29,148 bases of DNA from Leucosporidium creatinivorum (taxonomy: Eukaryota; Basidiomycota; Microbotryomycetes; Leucosporidiales; Leucosporidiaceae): contig BCKL01000039.1 in the NCBI GenBank assembly GCA_001600635.1, positions 137,930 through 167,077 of the forward strand, read 5' to 3'. Position numbers and translations under genes: made by a program. The first letter of the stretch is position 1; each line of letters starts with the position of its first letter. The notes under the pieces were generated by a model. That model worked only from the letters and a program-made list of their open reading frames with translations, made no database searches and was not told where the DNA came from. Below are positions 19,511 through 29,110 of this stretch, one piece after another.

Positions 19511-22500
19511 CTATGACTTCTCCCAGAACCTAGGCAGCTGGTCTCCCGGCACAAAGATCCTCTCGACGCCGTCCTCGGTGATGATGGCCATGCGGATCGT
19601 TCCTCCCGAAGAGCCGTCGCGCGACATGGCGAGGGCGAGGGCTGTAGTGGGTAGTGGGGGAGGGTGGTGATGATGGGGAAAAGGGAGGAGAGGGGAGGAA
19701 GGGAAAGAGGAGGAGGAAGAGTCAGCGGCTGATCGGGAGAAGCGGTGGGGAGGCGCTGAGAGGCCGGCCAGCGAATCGAAGGAGAGCAAGCGAGGCTGGA
19801 TTAAGCGAGGACGTGTCCATCAACCTCCAGCATCGCTGTAGCGAAGCAACTCCCATTGCCTCGCTCGCTGCGAAGTGGGTCGACGCTCGCTCGCTCCCGT
19901 TTTGTCCAAGAAGCGCATCAAGCAGAGCAATCGCAGAGGACAGGTAGTGGACTACCCATCTCACTGCGAAGCATCGCCTCGAGCTTCTCGGCTCGACCTG
20001 AAAGCCTCGTCCTCGAACGAGAAATCCAGACGACTCAACATCATGCCGGCGAGGAGCAGACTACAGCCTGCGCCGCGACAGCGAGTCGAGCGATCTCGCC
20101 CTCGCCTCCTGGGCAGCAGCGATGTGCTGTGCGAGGATGACTGCGGTCGGCTTCATCAAGCGCGATGAGCGAAGTAGCGCCGAGCTACTTCGCCCGCCGC
20201 GAGCCGAGGGCGCCGTCTTGACCAATGGTCGGAGGAGACCGCTCTTCAGGAGCAGAAGTGAAGAGCTATGGGAGGAAGAAGGCGCGCGGTAGCTACGCCG
20301 CCTCACGCAATTCGACCAAGCTCTTCTGGCTCCTGCTCGTCTTCCGCCGAAGCGGACGAGATGTGGAAGCCGAATGTATCACGCGGAGAGACAGCTCATT
20401 CATAGCTACAGCTCCACTGCGAAGAGGCCTCCTGCTTCTCCTGCAGATGCCAACAATGGCAAGGAAGCAAAACCAGTCGCGGAGCGAAGAACGAGGTCAA
20501 CGAGGACAGCTCCAAGCTGTCGTCGCTGAGCTCGAGCGGCACCAACTGACTCTCACAGTACTGTGCTCTCGGCACGCTGTTCGACCGAGGAGTCATCGAC
20601 TCGCACGTCTCATCAAGACAAGGCCGCCTCATCCTGCCCGAGAGCCGTTCAGGTCGACGCCTCGAGCTCGCCGCGAAGCGCGAAGCGAGGTGAAGTACAA
20701 ATCCTATCACGTCGAGCAACAGAGCTATGCTAAGCTGCCCTGCGCGAAGCTCGACTCGACCTCGCTCGATGCCGCTTAGCCGGCCAAGCCATTGGCGGAG
20801 GCAGAGCTTCTTCATCAAGACATCACGTCCAGCGAAGCAACGAGCCCTGCTCCTCTGCACGCGAAGGTCTGCTGTCGAGCCCTGTCGCCAGTCGCGACAC
20901 GGCGCCAACTTCCGACGAGCGGACAGCAGCTCGAACGATGCGCCGAGCCAGCTTGCAGCTAGCCTAGCTGCTCTCCAAAGCAGCTGTCGCTCCTCAGTTG
21001 GTCTCCACACACGAAGCGAGATGGAGGGAAGGAGTCGTTGGGTTTGAGACGAAGTGCCCAACCGACTATCGGTCAGCTCAGCGACTTACTCTCGCGCCGG
21101 TACTTCTCTCTCCGCTCAAGACAGCAGAGAAGCAAGTAGACCAGCAGCGGAGCAACATGATGACCGTCCCAATAACGAGTGCGCCCAGCTGACAGCTAGC
21201 CACACTCCATCGTAGGCGGACCCTGTCGGCTCCAGCGCGGTGAGTCGAGTGCAAGGAGGAGGGAGGGATGGAACCGAACGGGAAGAACGGGCCAGCGACT
21301 GCCGGCTCGTCCTCCTCGTATCGCCCGACCCGACCTTCCGCTCCCACGCTCAGCGCGAGCTCGGGGCTGCCGAAGGCTCTGACGGGATGAAGAAAAGCAG
21401 GGAGCATACGAAGGCTCAAGCTGGCTTCCGCCAGCTCGAGCGAGTTCGTAGTCCTCCATCTCGAACTCCTCCTGCCTCATCTCCACCTCGAGCGCGGTCA
21501 CCGATGAACGAGGAGGATCGACCCTACGAAGCTGCCGAGCAAGCATACGCCAGCGCCAGCTGTTTACGAGTAGGTTCCTCCTCCTCGCCCAGAGGCTTGC
21601 TCGACCCTTGCGAGTCAAGGAGAAGCGGGAAAGCAGCTAGGCATCGGTGCAGCTCAAGCTGGCTCCCGCCAGCTCGAGCGACTCCGAATGCTCATGCGCG
21701 CTCCCCATCGGCGGCCGACACACTTGCGCACTGCCCGACTGAAGCGACCAGGAGCGAGGAGGTGGTTGCTTGCCAAACGAGTGATCCGAGCCGGACTAGC
21801 CGACTCGAACCGTCTCGAAGCTCGCAGCGCTCCTCCCCTCCGCGAGTGGCCTCCTATCGTCCCAGACTCGAAGACTCGAAGAAGGTGTGGATTGGAAAAG
21901 AAACGACCGAGCCGGCCAATACCGAGTCGGTAAGCCTCGTAGCCCTCCCGCTCCTTCATCGCGAAGGCCATGAGCGCCGAACCGCCAGGCCTCGAAGAGG
22001 AAGGGAAGAAGCTGCTAGCCTAGCGAAAGGTCCGAGCCACCAGAAGTAGCTCAAACCACCTTGCAGCCCGCTGAACTCTTCCCTCCCGTCGGCCACCAGC
22101 GCCGAACATGAGAGGGCTGTGGGCGAAGGAACGCACCGCGATGGCCTCAACGAGGCGTCCGAGCCAGCGTTGCTGACTTAAACGTCCTCGTAAACCACCG
22201 TGCTCCTCCTCCGCGCCTTCCAGCAATGCCGACTGGTCAAGATAGCCGAGTGATCGAACGAACACGACGACCGCATCGAGAAGCGCGAGCCAGCGTCACT
22301 AACTCGAAATCACTTCGTAGCTGCCAGCTCGACTCGGTCCCCTCCCACTGCCTCTCCGAGCACCGTGGTCCAAAGACAAGAGAGCTACGCCACGGTGTAC
22401 AAGGAAGCCAAGCCAGCGCCAACGGCTAGCTCGGACACCCTCGAAGCTCGGCGCGATCCTCCTGTGCACTCTTCGACAGCGTCGACCCTTGCACCCGAGC

Positions 22501-24062
22501 GGGAAGGTTCAAGGCAGATGCGCCGTCACAACGAGCCATCCGAGCGAGCACTGCCCGGCTCGAATCGCCTCGTAGCGTAGCGTACCTCCTGCTCCTCCCT
22601 CCTTCTTCTCCTAGTCCTCCCAGCTCACGCCTCCTCCTCGCCAACCATTCCCCCGCCCACTCCCGCCCCTCGCGCCAACACATCTCCGAGAAGCAAAAGA
22701 AAAGGAGAGGCCTCAGAGTGACTCACCATTCCGAACAAACTCGACCGTCTCATCGCGGCCCCAGTCCTCGCGGTAGGTGGCATCGCAGTAGCCGTAGATG
22801 TAGGTCGAGCCGGAGCCTACGAGGTTGATGACCGAAGTGAACGGAGGCGCGAGGGGTGGGAGGGGGGAGGGGAGGGGAGAGGAGGCAGAGGTTGACGAGA
22901 GGATGAGGTGGGGAAGGCGAGGGTGAGGAGTGAAGGGGGATCATCAGCTCGGCTCCCTCCTTCCCTCCTCTGAACCTCGCTAGCGCTCGGCCGCAGCAAC
23001 TCACCACCAATAGCCCAAGGCCCTTTGAACATGCCACCTCCAAGGGGAATGTTGTACACGGTGCCGCCATTCTCCTTGTCCCAGCCGGCGACGATGATTC
23101 CGGCGGAGAGTCGGTCCCTGTTGCGATGCGAGGCGAGTTAGCTCCTGGTTCTGCAAGCAACTCGGCGAGGCGAGGCGAGGCGAGGTGAGGGTAGCAGAAG
23201 GGGAGAGTCGGGGAAGGAGGCTCGGCGCTGCTTGCTCGTAGGCGCAGCGCAGGGGCGGGGGGGCAGGAAGAGAAGGTAGTGAAAGGGTTCAAAAACCCAC
23301 TTGTTACTATAGCACAGTCCCTCCAACACCGTAGCAGCGACTTCAACGTTGGGCCGCTGCTCGTGTTGCATCGAGTACATGGCCAGTTGGGAATGGGCGA
23401 CGTCGGCGATGGCCTTTGGAGCGTTGCAGCGGGAGCGAATTGGAGGATGGGTGTTGGGTGAGCGAAGGTGGGCGTGAGGTGAGGTGATGTGGTGCAGAAG
23501 GGAGGGCAGGAGAGGCGAGGGAGAGGTGGAGCGTGCGTGCGCGTCGAGTTGAGTCGAGTGGAGTGCCGAAGCGAGATGGGATGAGGTGCAGAAGTGGAGG
23601 AGCGGGCAAGAGGAGGGTGTAGGACGATAGGATATGAAGCAAAAGTCAGCTCTCCTGCACCTCTGCATCCTCGTCCCCAGCGCGCAACCCCCTCGAGCGC
23701 ATCATCCCCTCAGCTCCCTCTGGCACATACATACCTGAGTATCGGCGGCACTACCACTCCTACAGCAGTAAATCCTCTCGTGGAGATAAGTCAACTTGTC
23801 TGTGACCCTATTGGCAATGTAAGACCCCATGGTCGTCCTCGAGTCGGCTCCTACGACGACTCCCCCTTGGAAAGCGACGGCCATGATGGAGGTCTGTAGC
23901 GTGGTACAGTATAGCGTAGCGAGAGGGATGCAGACGTCAGTAGGGCGAAGAGAGCTACAGAAGCGACAGAGGGACTGAACGCACCCCCAAGTTGACCTCG
24001 CCCGACTTGAGGTGAGCAATCTCGGGAGTGAGAGTAGTAGGGTACGAAGAGTGTTGCGCCAT
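19511..24062 (-). CDS. PRE3: 20S proteasome beta-1 subunit (PSMB6/Pre3), caspase-like active site
   Basis: Predicted 227-residue catalytic subunit of the 20S core, cleaving after acidic residues. Six exons: 24062-23985, 23893-23735, 23413-23301, 23117-23005, 22816-22727, 19641-19511, all in phase. Exon 1 encodes the 26-residue propeptide ending in Gly. Exon 2 begins with the catalytic Thr1 (TSIMAVAF), so intron 1 sits exactly at the autocleavage site. Asp17 (GADSRTT) and Lys33 (VTDKL) of the mature chain are present, as are [23 protein letters not shown] and the SRDGSSGG loop. The C-terminus reads [13 protein letters not shown]. Intron 5 (22726-19642) is 3,085 bp, against 85-321 nt for the others. 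It keeps a GTGAGT donor, a GCTGAC branch point and a CTACAG acceptor, so splicing is plausible. The gene shares its upstream region with RPN12. The protein itself looks intact. Confidence 0.93.
19642..22726 (-). repeat. Giant PRE3 intron filled with a degenerate ~120-bp tandem array
   Basis: On the plus strand a unit marked by CGAGCC(A/G)GC or CGCCAGC recurs at 21429, 21549, 21665, 21787, 21908, 22033, 22160, 22286, 22409 and 22532. The spacings are 120, 116, 122, 121, 125, 127, 126, 123 and 123 bp. Earlier, less regular matches lie near 20944, 21183 and 21288. Read in the sense of PRE3, a typical unit holds GGAGGRG, then a TACGAGG-like word, then a GTTNGAGT-like word, then GGCTCGG, separated by variable bases. 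Units are strongly diverged, and unit length is not a fixed multiple of three, so a coding repeat is unlikely. Open frames of up to 269 codons occur but have no start, intron or domain support. I see no terminal inverted repeats, no target-site duplication and no transposase. The origin is unknown. Confidence 0.7.
20169..20193. repeat. Perfect 10-bp stem, 5-nt loop hairpin inside the PRE3 giant intron
   Basis: GCGAAGTAGC at 20169-20178 is followed by five bases and its exact reverse complement at 20184-20193. It is the cleanest short inverted repeat I noticed in the intron. There is no T-run after it on either strand, so nothing marks it as a terminator. Confidence 0.8.
23164..23188. repeat. 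GGCGA pentamer microsatellite in PRE3 intron 3
   Basis: Four exact GGCGA units are followed by a GGTGA variant. On the coding strand this is a TCGCC pyrimidine-rich repeat upstream of the intron's GCTAAC branch point and CAACAG acceptor. Confidence 0.85.
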
Positions 24063-24453
24063 GCTTGTCTGTTCTGTAGCCTTGTAGGTGCGAGGTGAAA
24101 GTTGTAGTAGAAGTACAAGAGACTTGGGCCGATTTCCGACTTAGAATCGACGCGTCAGCTCAGCGCTCGTCCAGGCCTCGTCAGCTTCCCTCTCTCCCTC
24201 CCGCCTCACACTCGTCGTTCAGGCTACTATCGTCCTACAGCTCTCTCAGCCTACAAGCCTACAGCACCCGTCTGCCTCTTCCACCGTGGCACCCCCAACT
24301 CCCCTCACCTCCAAGCGTCCTCGTCCCTCCTCCCCCTCCTCTCTCTCCTCATCCAACAAACGTCCAACTCCCACGCCCGACCTCAAGGACTTGCACATTT
24401 CTCCTCTTTCCTCTACTACCGACCTCACCACCACCACTACCGCTACAGCAGGC
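24063..24453. promoter_or_regulatory. Shared divergent promoter of PRE3 and RPN12
   Basis: Only 391 bases separate the start codons of two proteasome genes, so they probably share regulatory sequence. Toward RPN12 the region is CT-rich with several CTACAG words. I looked for the ascomycete proteasome control element GGTGGCAAA on both strands and did not see it, so co-regulation, if any, uses another site. The RPN12 frame is open upstream of 24454 but has no earlier ATG in phase. Confidence 0.6.
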
Positions 24454-27400
24454 ATGAGCTCGGCCAATGCGACCAAGCTGTATGAGCAGCTTAAACTGGC
24501 CTGGAGCAAGGGGGAGGGGGAAAAGGTCAAGCAGTTGGGTGGGGCTCTGAAGGTGAGCTTCGAATGCAGAGCAGAGCTGAATGGGAGTGGGACGGAGATG
24601 GGCTGGTACAGCTGGGATGGACTCCAGGCCAGCAAGGGCAGACAGCAGCGTCAGGCCTCGCTCGCTCCGTTCCACGCTTGCTGTAGCAGAGACTGCAGCG
24701 GGCGGGGACGGTAGGTGGAAGAGCTGGCCTGGGGCACTGCGTGTGCCCCGTCCGGGTAGGGAGGCTGGTCCGCTCAGCAGCTCAGACTCGACAACGACTC
24801 AGCGGGCGTCCTCCTGTTCAGCAGAGTTGCTGGGCGGGGGTAGGGCTCGCTAAGCGGTGTGGTCGAATGGCCGCACAGCAGATGAGATATCTCAGTGTAC
24901 CTTCAGGCTCGAGCTCGCTCTCTCGGAGCATGGTTGCTCCGTGGGTCTCACCCCTTTCGCTGGCTGCCGCCCTTCCGGAAGTGGAGGATGGCCGTGAGTG
25001 ATAAATGCTGAAGACTCGAAGCGATCAAGAGTGTCCGTCGAGAGCTTCTGACAGAGCGGTCGGTCGAGGAGGTGCGCTCTCACCCTCGCCGTGGGCTCTC
25101 GGCTTTCGCTGAGCATCGAGCGGCTCTCGACCCCAGTTTTTGGTCGTGCTTCCTCATAGCTCAGCTGCGAGGAAGTAGATCGTGCTCGAGCTCCTCCATG
25201 GTCGCTCCACTCGCCGCGTCCCAGCGATGACTACTCATCTGACCCATCGCAGCCGACCTCTCCCCTTTTGAGCGCCGAGCTTTCTCCCACTGGCGGTGGG
25301 TGGGGCGGCCGTTCTGTATTTGGGGACGCGGAGTCAGCAACTACTGCATTGAGGCTCTTGTAGCGTCTCTAGAGCTCTGAGCGGAGACTGATCGCCAGCT
25401 CGGCTCTCGCTCTCGGTCGCCTTCCTGCTGTGCTCGCCTGTCTTCTTGCAGAGGGAATGGGCAGGCCGGCTATGCAGGTGGTCGGCAGAGGAGGTGCGCT
25501 CACGCTACTGCAGTCCATGCCGAGCTTCCTGGCTAGCAGCCTCTCGCTTGGGAGCTCGAGCGCTCGTCCTCGAGGCTCAGCGCGCGCGATCTCGTCAGTT
25601 TTAGCTGGACGAGGAGCGCCTGCTGGAGCTGTTCAACTTGACCGCTCGGAGTCACTAGTCGACCGCAGACACTGTGCGTTCGAGCTAGCCATGCTCGGCG
25701 CGCGTCATGGCGCCCGATATCGTCGCTTTCGCTGGATCTCTCCCTCGTCGAGACGGGGATGAGGCTGGAGATTTTCGCGGAGACTCGTGCGCTCTGTGCT
25801 ACTGCAGTGGATCGCGGTTGGAGCTCTACCCTCTGAGGGAGGTGACCACCCTGCGTCGTCTCCCTTGGCTTCGCTCGGCAGGAGCGCCTCAACTCGACTC
25901 GCTTCGGTGATGCTCCTTTCTGGCTCAGCTACGAAGGGACATGCTGTACGTTTGAGGGTAGCGGCCCCTGCAGGCGCCCTTGTTTCGCTCTGGAGTGCAC
26001 ACAGAATGGGAGTCAACGGCCGCCTTTGCGCCGAGCTCGATTCCTCGCGCCGAGGCAGCGGGCTGGCGCTTGTTGACAGGCGGGTCGAGAGTTCATATCT
26101 GCTGGCTGAGCCCTGCAGTCTTGTCCCTTGTTCTACAAGAGGACTGCTGAACGCTCCCTCGACTTGACCACTCTCGCTCTCGCGGCGCTTGCTGGTCTCG
26201 TTGGAGATCAGGAGCGTGACAGCTCTTGGGGAGCGCGAAAGTTCTGTAACGGTGCGCTTGAGTATCGAGCATCGAACAGTGTGCAGGGGCTAGCAGGGTA
26301 CGCGAGGAGTGGCGACTCGGCTGCGATGCTCTTTCCCCCTCCCGGCGGCGAGATGGGGCAGGGCTCGCTTCCAGGGCATGCTCTTGCGCACTCGGGAGGG
26401 ATTCAACGCGATCCGACGTGGCTGACCGGGGGCGGTGACTAGGTTTCGCCGAGGGCCAGCTTTGCTTCACACTTCCTTCATTTCGTCCTGCCTTTCAGCG
26501 AAGGGCGGGCGGCTGAGCTGACGTCGTGGATGTCCGGTGCTGGGACTCGCAGATCCAATAAACTGCACAGTAGCGCTCGAAGCTCCGGCGATTTGTACAC
26601 AGCGCGCTAACCACTTTCTTCTCTCCCGTCTCACAGATCGAGCTCTCCGAGCTCAACCTCCTCTTCCCCAACGTTGACGACAAGAGCAAGCTCGACATCG
26701 GCGGACTGACTACCGCTCGTGCGTCCCTCGCCTCTTCTCTCCGACTCGCTGAGCTGCCGCTGACTCTCCTCGACATCGCACAGGCGACATCCTCGAGATT
26801 GGCGCGCTCCAGTCGATCCGCTCCGAGGACGTTCCTGCTTTCGAGAGGTACTGGAGCCTGTTGGGCACTTACTACAATGATCTTGCGTGCGTTTCGACTT
26901 TCATCCGCTCGCTCGCCGCGTCGCTGACCGAAGCTCCCTTCCCTCCTCTCCTCCCCTTCCCCCTCTTCTCCTCCTCGTCTCACTCTCGCTTCTACACCGC
27001 TCGCCTCCGGACCACAGAGCCTACCTCCCCCGCTCCTCGAACCAGTCGGCCCTCTTCGCCCTCTCCCTCCTCCGCCTCCTTTCTCAGAACCGCATCGCCG
27101 AATTCCACACTCTGCTGGAGACGCTCGAGACCGAGATCAAGGACAGCAAGGAGGTCGGATGGGTGCTGACTGTGAGTTGTCGCCACTCTAGCGTCATGCC
27201 GCAATCGCTCGAGGAGAGGATGAGCGAGACGGCCAGCGAGCTGACCCCCCTCGTCGCCATCTTGCAGCTCGAGCGCTCCCTAATGGAAGGCTCCTACTCT
27301 CGCGTCTGGCAACTCTGCCGTCCCACCAGCAGCACCTCAGCGCTCCCCGTCCCCGAATTCGCCTTCTTCACCACCTCGCTCGTCTCGACCGTGCGCAACG

Positions 27401-27773
27401 AGATTGCCTCGTGCGATGAGAGGGCCTACAACACTTTGCCGCTGAGGGACGCGCAGACGTTGCTGTTCTTTGAGAGTGAGGAGGGGGTTCGCGAGTTTGG
27501 TCAAGCCGTACGCCCTCTTCCTCCCTTCTTCCCTTTTGCTGCAGCGCACCGCAAGCTGACCCGAGTGCGTTGAACGAACAGCGCAACTGGCACATCACCC
27601 CCACCACCCCTTACGTCATTCATTTCCCTTCCTCCCCTTCTCATCCCTCGCAGACGGGCGTTCCGAATGCGTTGAACACGGGAAGGACGGTCGGAGAGGA
27701 TAAGGAGTTGGATAAGGAGAAGGTGGTTAAGGCTACCCTTGGGTATGCGAGGGAGTTGGAGAGCATTGTGTAG
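24454..27773 (+). CDS. RPN12: 26S proteasome regulatory lid subunit Rpn12 (PSMD8)
   Basis: Predicted 289-residue subunit of the 19S lid, which joins last and couples lid assembly to the base. Six exons: 24454-24552, 26637-26718, 26784-26886, 27018-27171, 27268-27507, 27582-27773; phases and length agree. The N-terminal helices (SANATKLYEQLKLAWSKGE) are followed by LNLLFPNVDDKSKLDIGGLT, then GALQSIRSEDVPAFERYWSL, SRVWQLCRPTSS and SLVSTVRNEIASCDERAY. The C-terminal half is the SAC3/eIF3k-like winged-helix (CSN8/PSMD8) domain, and the protein ends in a helix (VVKATLGYARELESIV). Length is close to that of yeast Rpn12. The start at 24454 is the first ATG in the open frame. Intron 1 is 2,084 bp; all others are 66-131 nt. 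The gene is divergent from PRE3. The family call is firm, and the short N-terminal extension is typical. Confidence 0.9.
24553..26636 (+). other. Giant first intron of RPN12
   Basis: The intron has a GTGAGC donor at 24553 and ends with GCGCTAACC, a pyrimidine tract and CACAG at 26636, all of local type. Inside I see no gene with domain support. Repeated words occur: GAGGAGGTGCGCTC at 25066 and 25488, each preceded by GGTCGG; GCTACTGCAG near 25503 and 25798; and AGGAGCGCCT near 25611 and 25880. They resemble parts of the PRE3 intron unit in the same transcriptional sense, for example CGAGCTAGCC at 25681, which is also found in sense orientation at 22433-22424. Periodicity is less clear than in PRE3. 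An internal CTGACCCATCGCAG at 25239-25252 looks like a usable 3' splice site. Confidence 0.65.
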
Positions 27774-28507
27774 AGCGGTGTGGGAGAACTAGTGACGAGA
27801 GGATGTGTACTGAGATTGAAGAGGCGAGAGGAGAGTGAGGCGAAGGAGGATGGGAAGAGCTGCTCGGTGTAGCTGAGACAGCTGATGAGGTCGACCTTTT
27901 CAGATACGGGCTACAGTACCCGAGCGAGACAGAGCTGTAGCGAGCGACTCTGTTTTCAAGCAGCCCTGCAGTGCACCACTGCACCTCGACAGCTCGCCTC
28001 TCTCAGCTCGCTCGCCCTGCCCTCTCTTACTCTCCCCTCCTTCTACCTCGCTGGTCTCTTCGCTCACCTGGCCTCGTCTCGAATCCACCACAGCGTACAG
28101 GCCTCGCTATGCTCAGCTCTCGGGCCTACCGCCTCTTCCCATCGCGCTCGCTCAGCTGAAAGCAGCTCCACCCTCGATGCTCCTTCGCCTCGCAGCGCTC
28201 TTCTGGCCAGGTCTCACTCGCTCAGCAGCAGCAGCCTCGCGATCGAAGGATATCTGGACCGACCTACAGCCCGCCTCTGCTCCCCCTACACCTCAACTCA
28301 CCTGCAAACGGCGCAGCGACGTACACTCCCCGCCCGTCGCCTGCCTCTCCAGCCCGTCTCTTGCTCGGCTACCGTCTTACAGCTCTACATCCTCTCTCTC
28401 CTAGCTCCCAGCGCCTTGTTACCGCCCTACAGCTTCCTCGACTCCCGAATCGCCACCCCCACTTCCTGTCTCTCGCAAGCCTCCCCGAACCTCACCTCCC
28501 CGTCAAA
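27774..28507. promoter_or_regulatory. Intergenic region and leader of Yippee copy B
   Basis: The first 450 bases show no gene. They contain a GCTACAG and CTGTAGC pair near 27910-27943 that could form a weak stem. From about 28252 the sequence belongs to the inverted duplication and is the CT-rich leader of the Yippee gene. Its homology to the left arm is clear but patchy compared with the coding part. Confidence 0.5.
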
Positions 28508-28731
28508 ATGGGCTTCAAACCACGAGAGTACCTCACCTCGGAGCACAAGGTCTTTGGCTGCCACGTCTGCAAGACTCATTTGGCGACGGCGGAATGTATT
28601 GAGAGCAAGGTGCGTCGTTGCCGAGCCGGATTTCGGGGGCGAGAGCTGACTCGCTGGCTTGTGGATTGGGCAGAGCTTCAATGGGCAGCATGGGAAGGCG
28701 TTCTTGTTTACTAGTGTGTGAGTTTCCGCTT
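28252..28731. repeat. Terminal inverted duplication, right arm (partner 1-480)
   Basis: This arm pairs with the reverse complement of 1-480. The last 60 bases (28672-28731), covering the intron 1 acceptor, exon 2 and the start of intron 2, are identical to the first 60 bases of the window. The contig continues past this arm but not past the left one. Confidence 0.85.
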
Positions 28732-28942
28732 GCTTCCCCTGTCTCGTCTCCGCAGCCACCTGTGAGGGAGTGGCAGCGGCTCGGCGTTCGCCCCGGTGGC
28801 TGACTCCCCCCTCCCCTTCCCTTCGCACGCAGCGTCAACATCACCACCGGCCCACCCGAGGACCGACCGATGACCACGGGACTACATACCGTCAGGGACA
28901 TTCAGTGCGCCAAGTGTGGAGAGGTGCTCGGGTGGACTTATG
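28508..28942 (+). CDS. Yippee-family zinc-binding protein, copy B (3' end beyond window)
   Basis: Three exons are visible: 28508-28609, 28674-28717 and 28833-28942, with the next donor at 28943. The 85 visible residues cover most of the Yippee domain: CHVCKTHLA with the first zinc-binding Cxx[38 protein letters not shown], and the second CxxC in [12 protein letters not shown]. The C-terminal helix-strand segment that normally follows is not identifiable before the Ns at the end. All canonical zinc ligands in the visible part are present. See copy A at position 1 for the near-identical partner. A role in a CTLH/GID-type ligase is possible by analogy with YPEL5 only. Confidence 0.88.
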
Positions 28943-28970
28943 GTGAGTTCTTGCTCTCCTCTCCTCTGCG

Positions 28971-29000
28971 TGGGCTGGGGTGGGCTGGGATGGGCTGAAT
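28971..29000 (+). repeat. Three G-rich decamers in the third intron of Yippee copy B
   Basis: TGGGCTGGGG, TGGGCTGGGA and TGGGCTGAAT follow one another without a gap. The first two with their flanks give several runs of three or more G. It is a short local tandem expansion. Confidence 0.8.
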
Positions 29001-29110
29001 TTGGGGTCGAGAAGTGGGGAGGTGGAGCGGTGAGGATTGAGTGAGGGAACGAGGAGGGCTGAGCTGGAGGATGGGAGCAGGCGACGAGACGACAGCTCGG
29101 CGATGGTCTT

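Noticed and set aside
20396-21061. 221-codon open frame on the minus strand in the PRE3 giant intron, with recurring WLGRL-like words
   Set aside because: Similar peptides appear in other frames of the array because the DNA unit repeats; unit length is not a multiple of three, so no continuous protein repeat exists.
21157-21192. ATGATGA followed by CTGA, resembling snoRNA C and D boxes in an intron
   Set aside because: It is on the strand opposite to PRE3 transcription and the boxes are only about 25 nt apart, too close for a C/D snoRNA.
21240-22049. 269-codon open frame on the plus strand inside the PRE3 giant intron
   Set aside because: It lies antisense to PRE3 within the ~120-bp repeat array, has repeat-driven Ser/Arg/Pro composition and no domain, and GC-rich DNA readily gives such open frames.
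20944-22540. The periodic units as a CRISPR array
   Set aside because: Repeats are long, strongly diverged and lack short identical repeats with unique spacers; the host is a eukaryote.
22550-22575. GGCTCGAATCG resembling a tRNA T-loop
   Set aside because: No acceptor stem, D-loop or A box at the required distance on either strand; the word is part of the repeat unit.
19642-22726. PRE3 giant intron as an intact DNA transposon or retroelement
   Set aside because: I found no transposase or reverse-transcriptase motifs, terminal repeats or target-site duplications.
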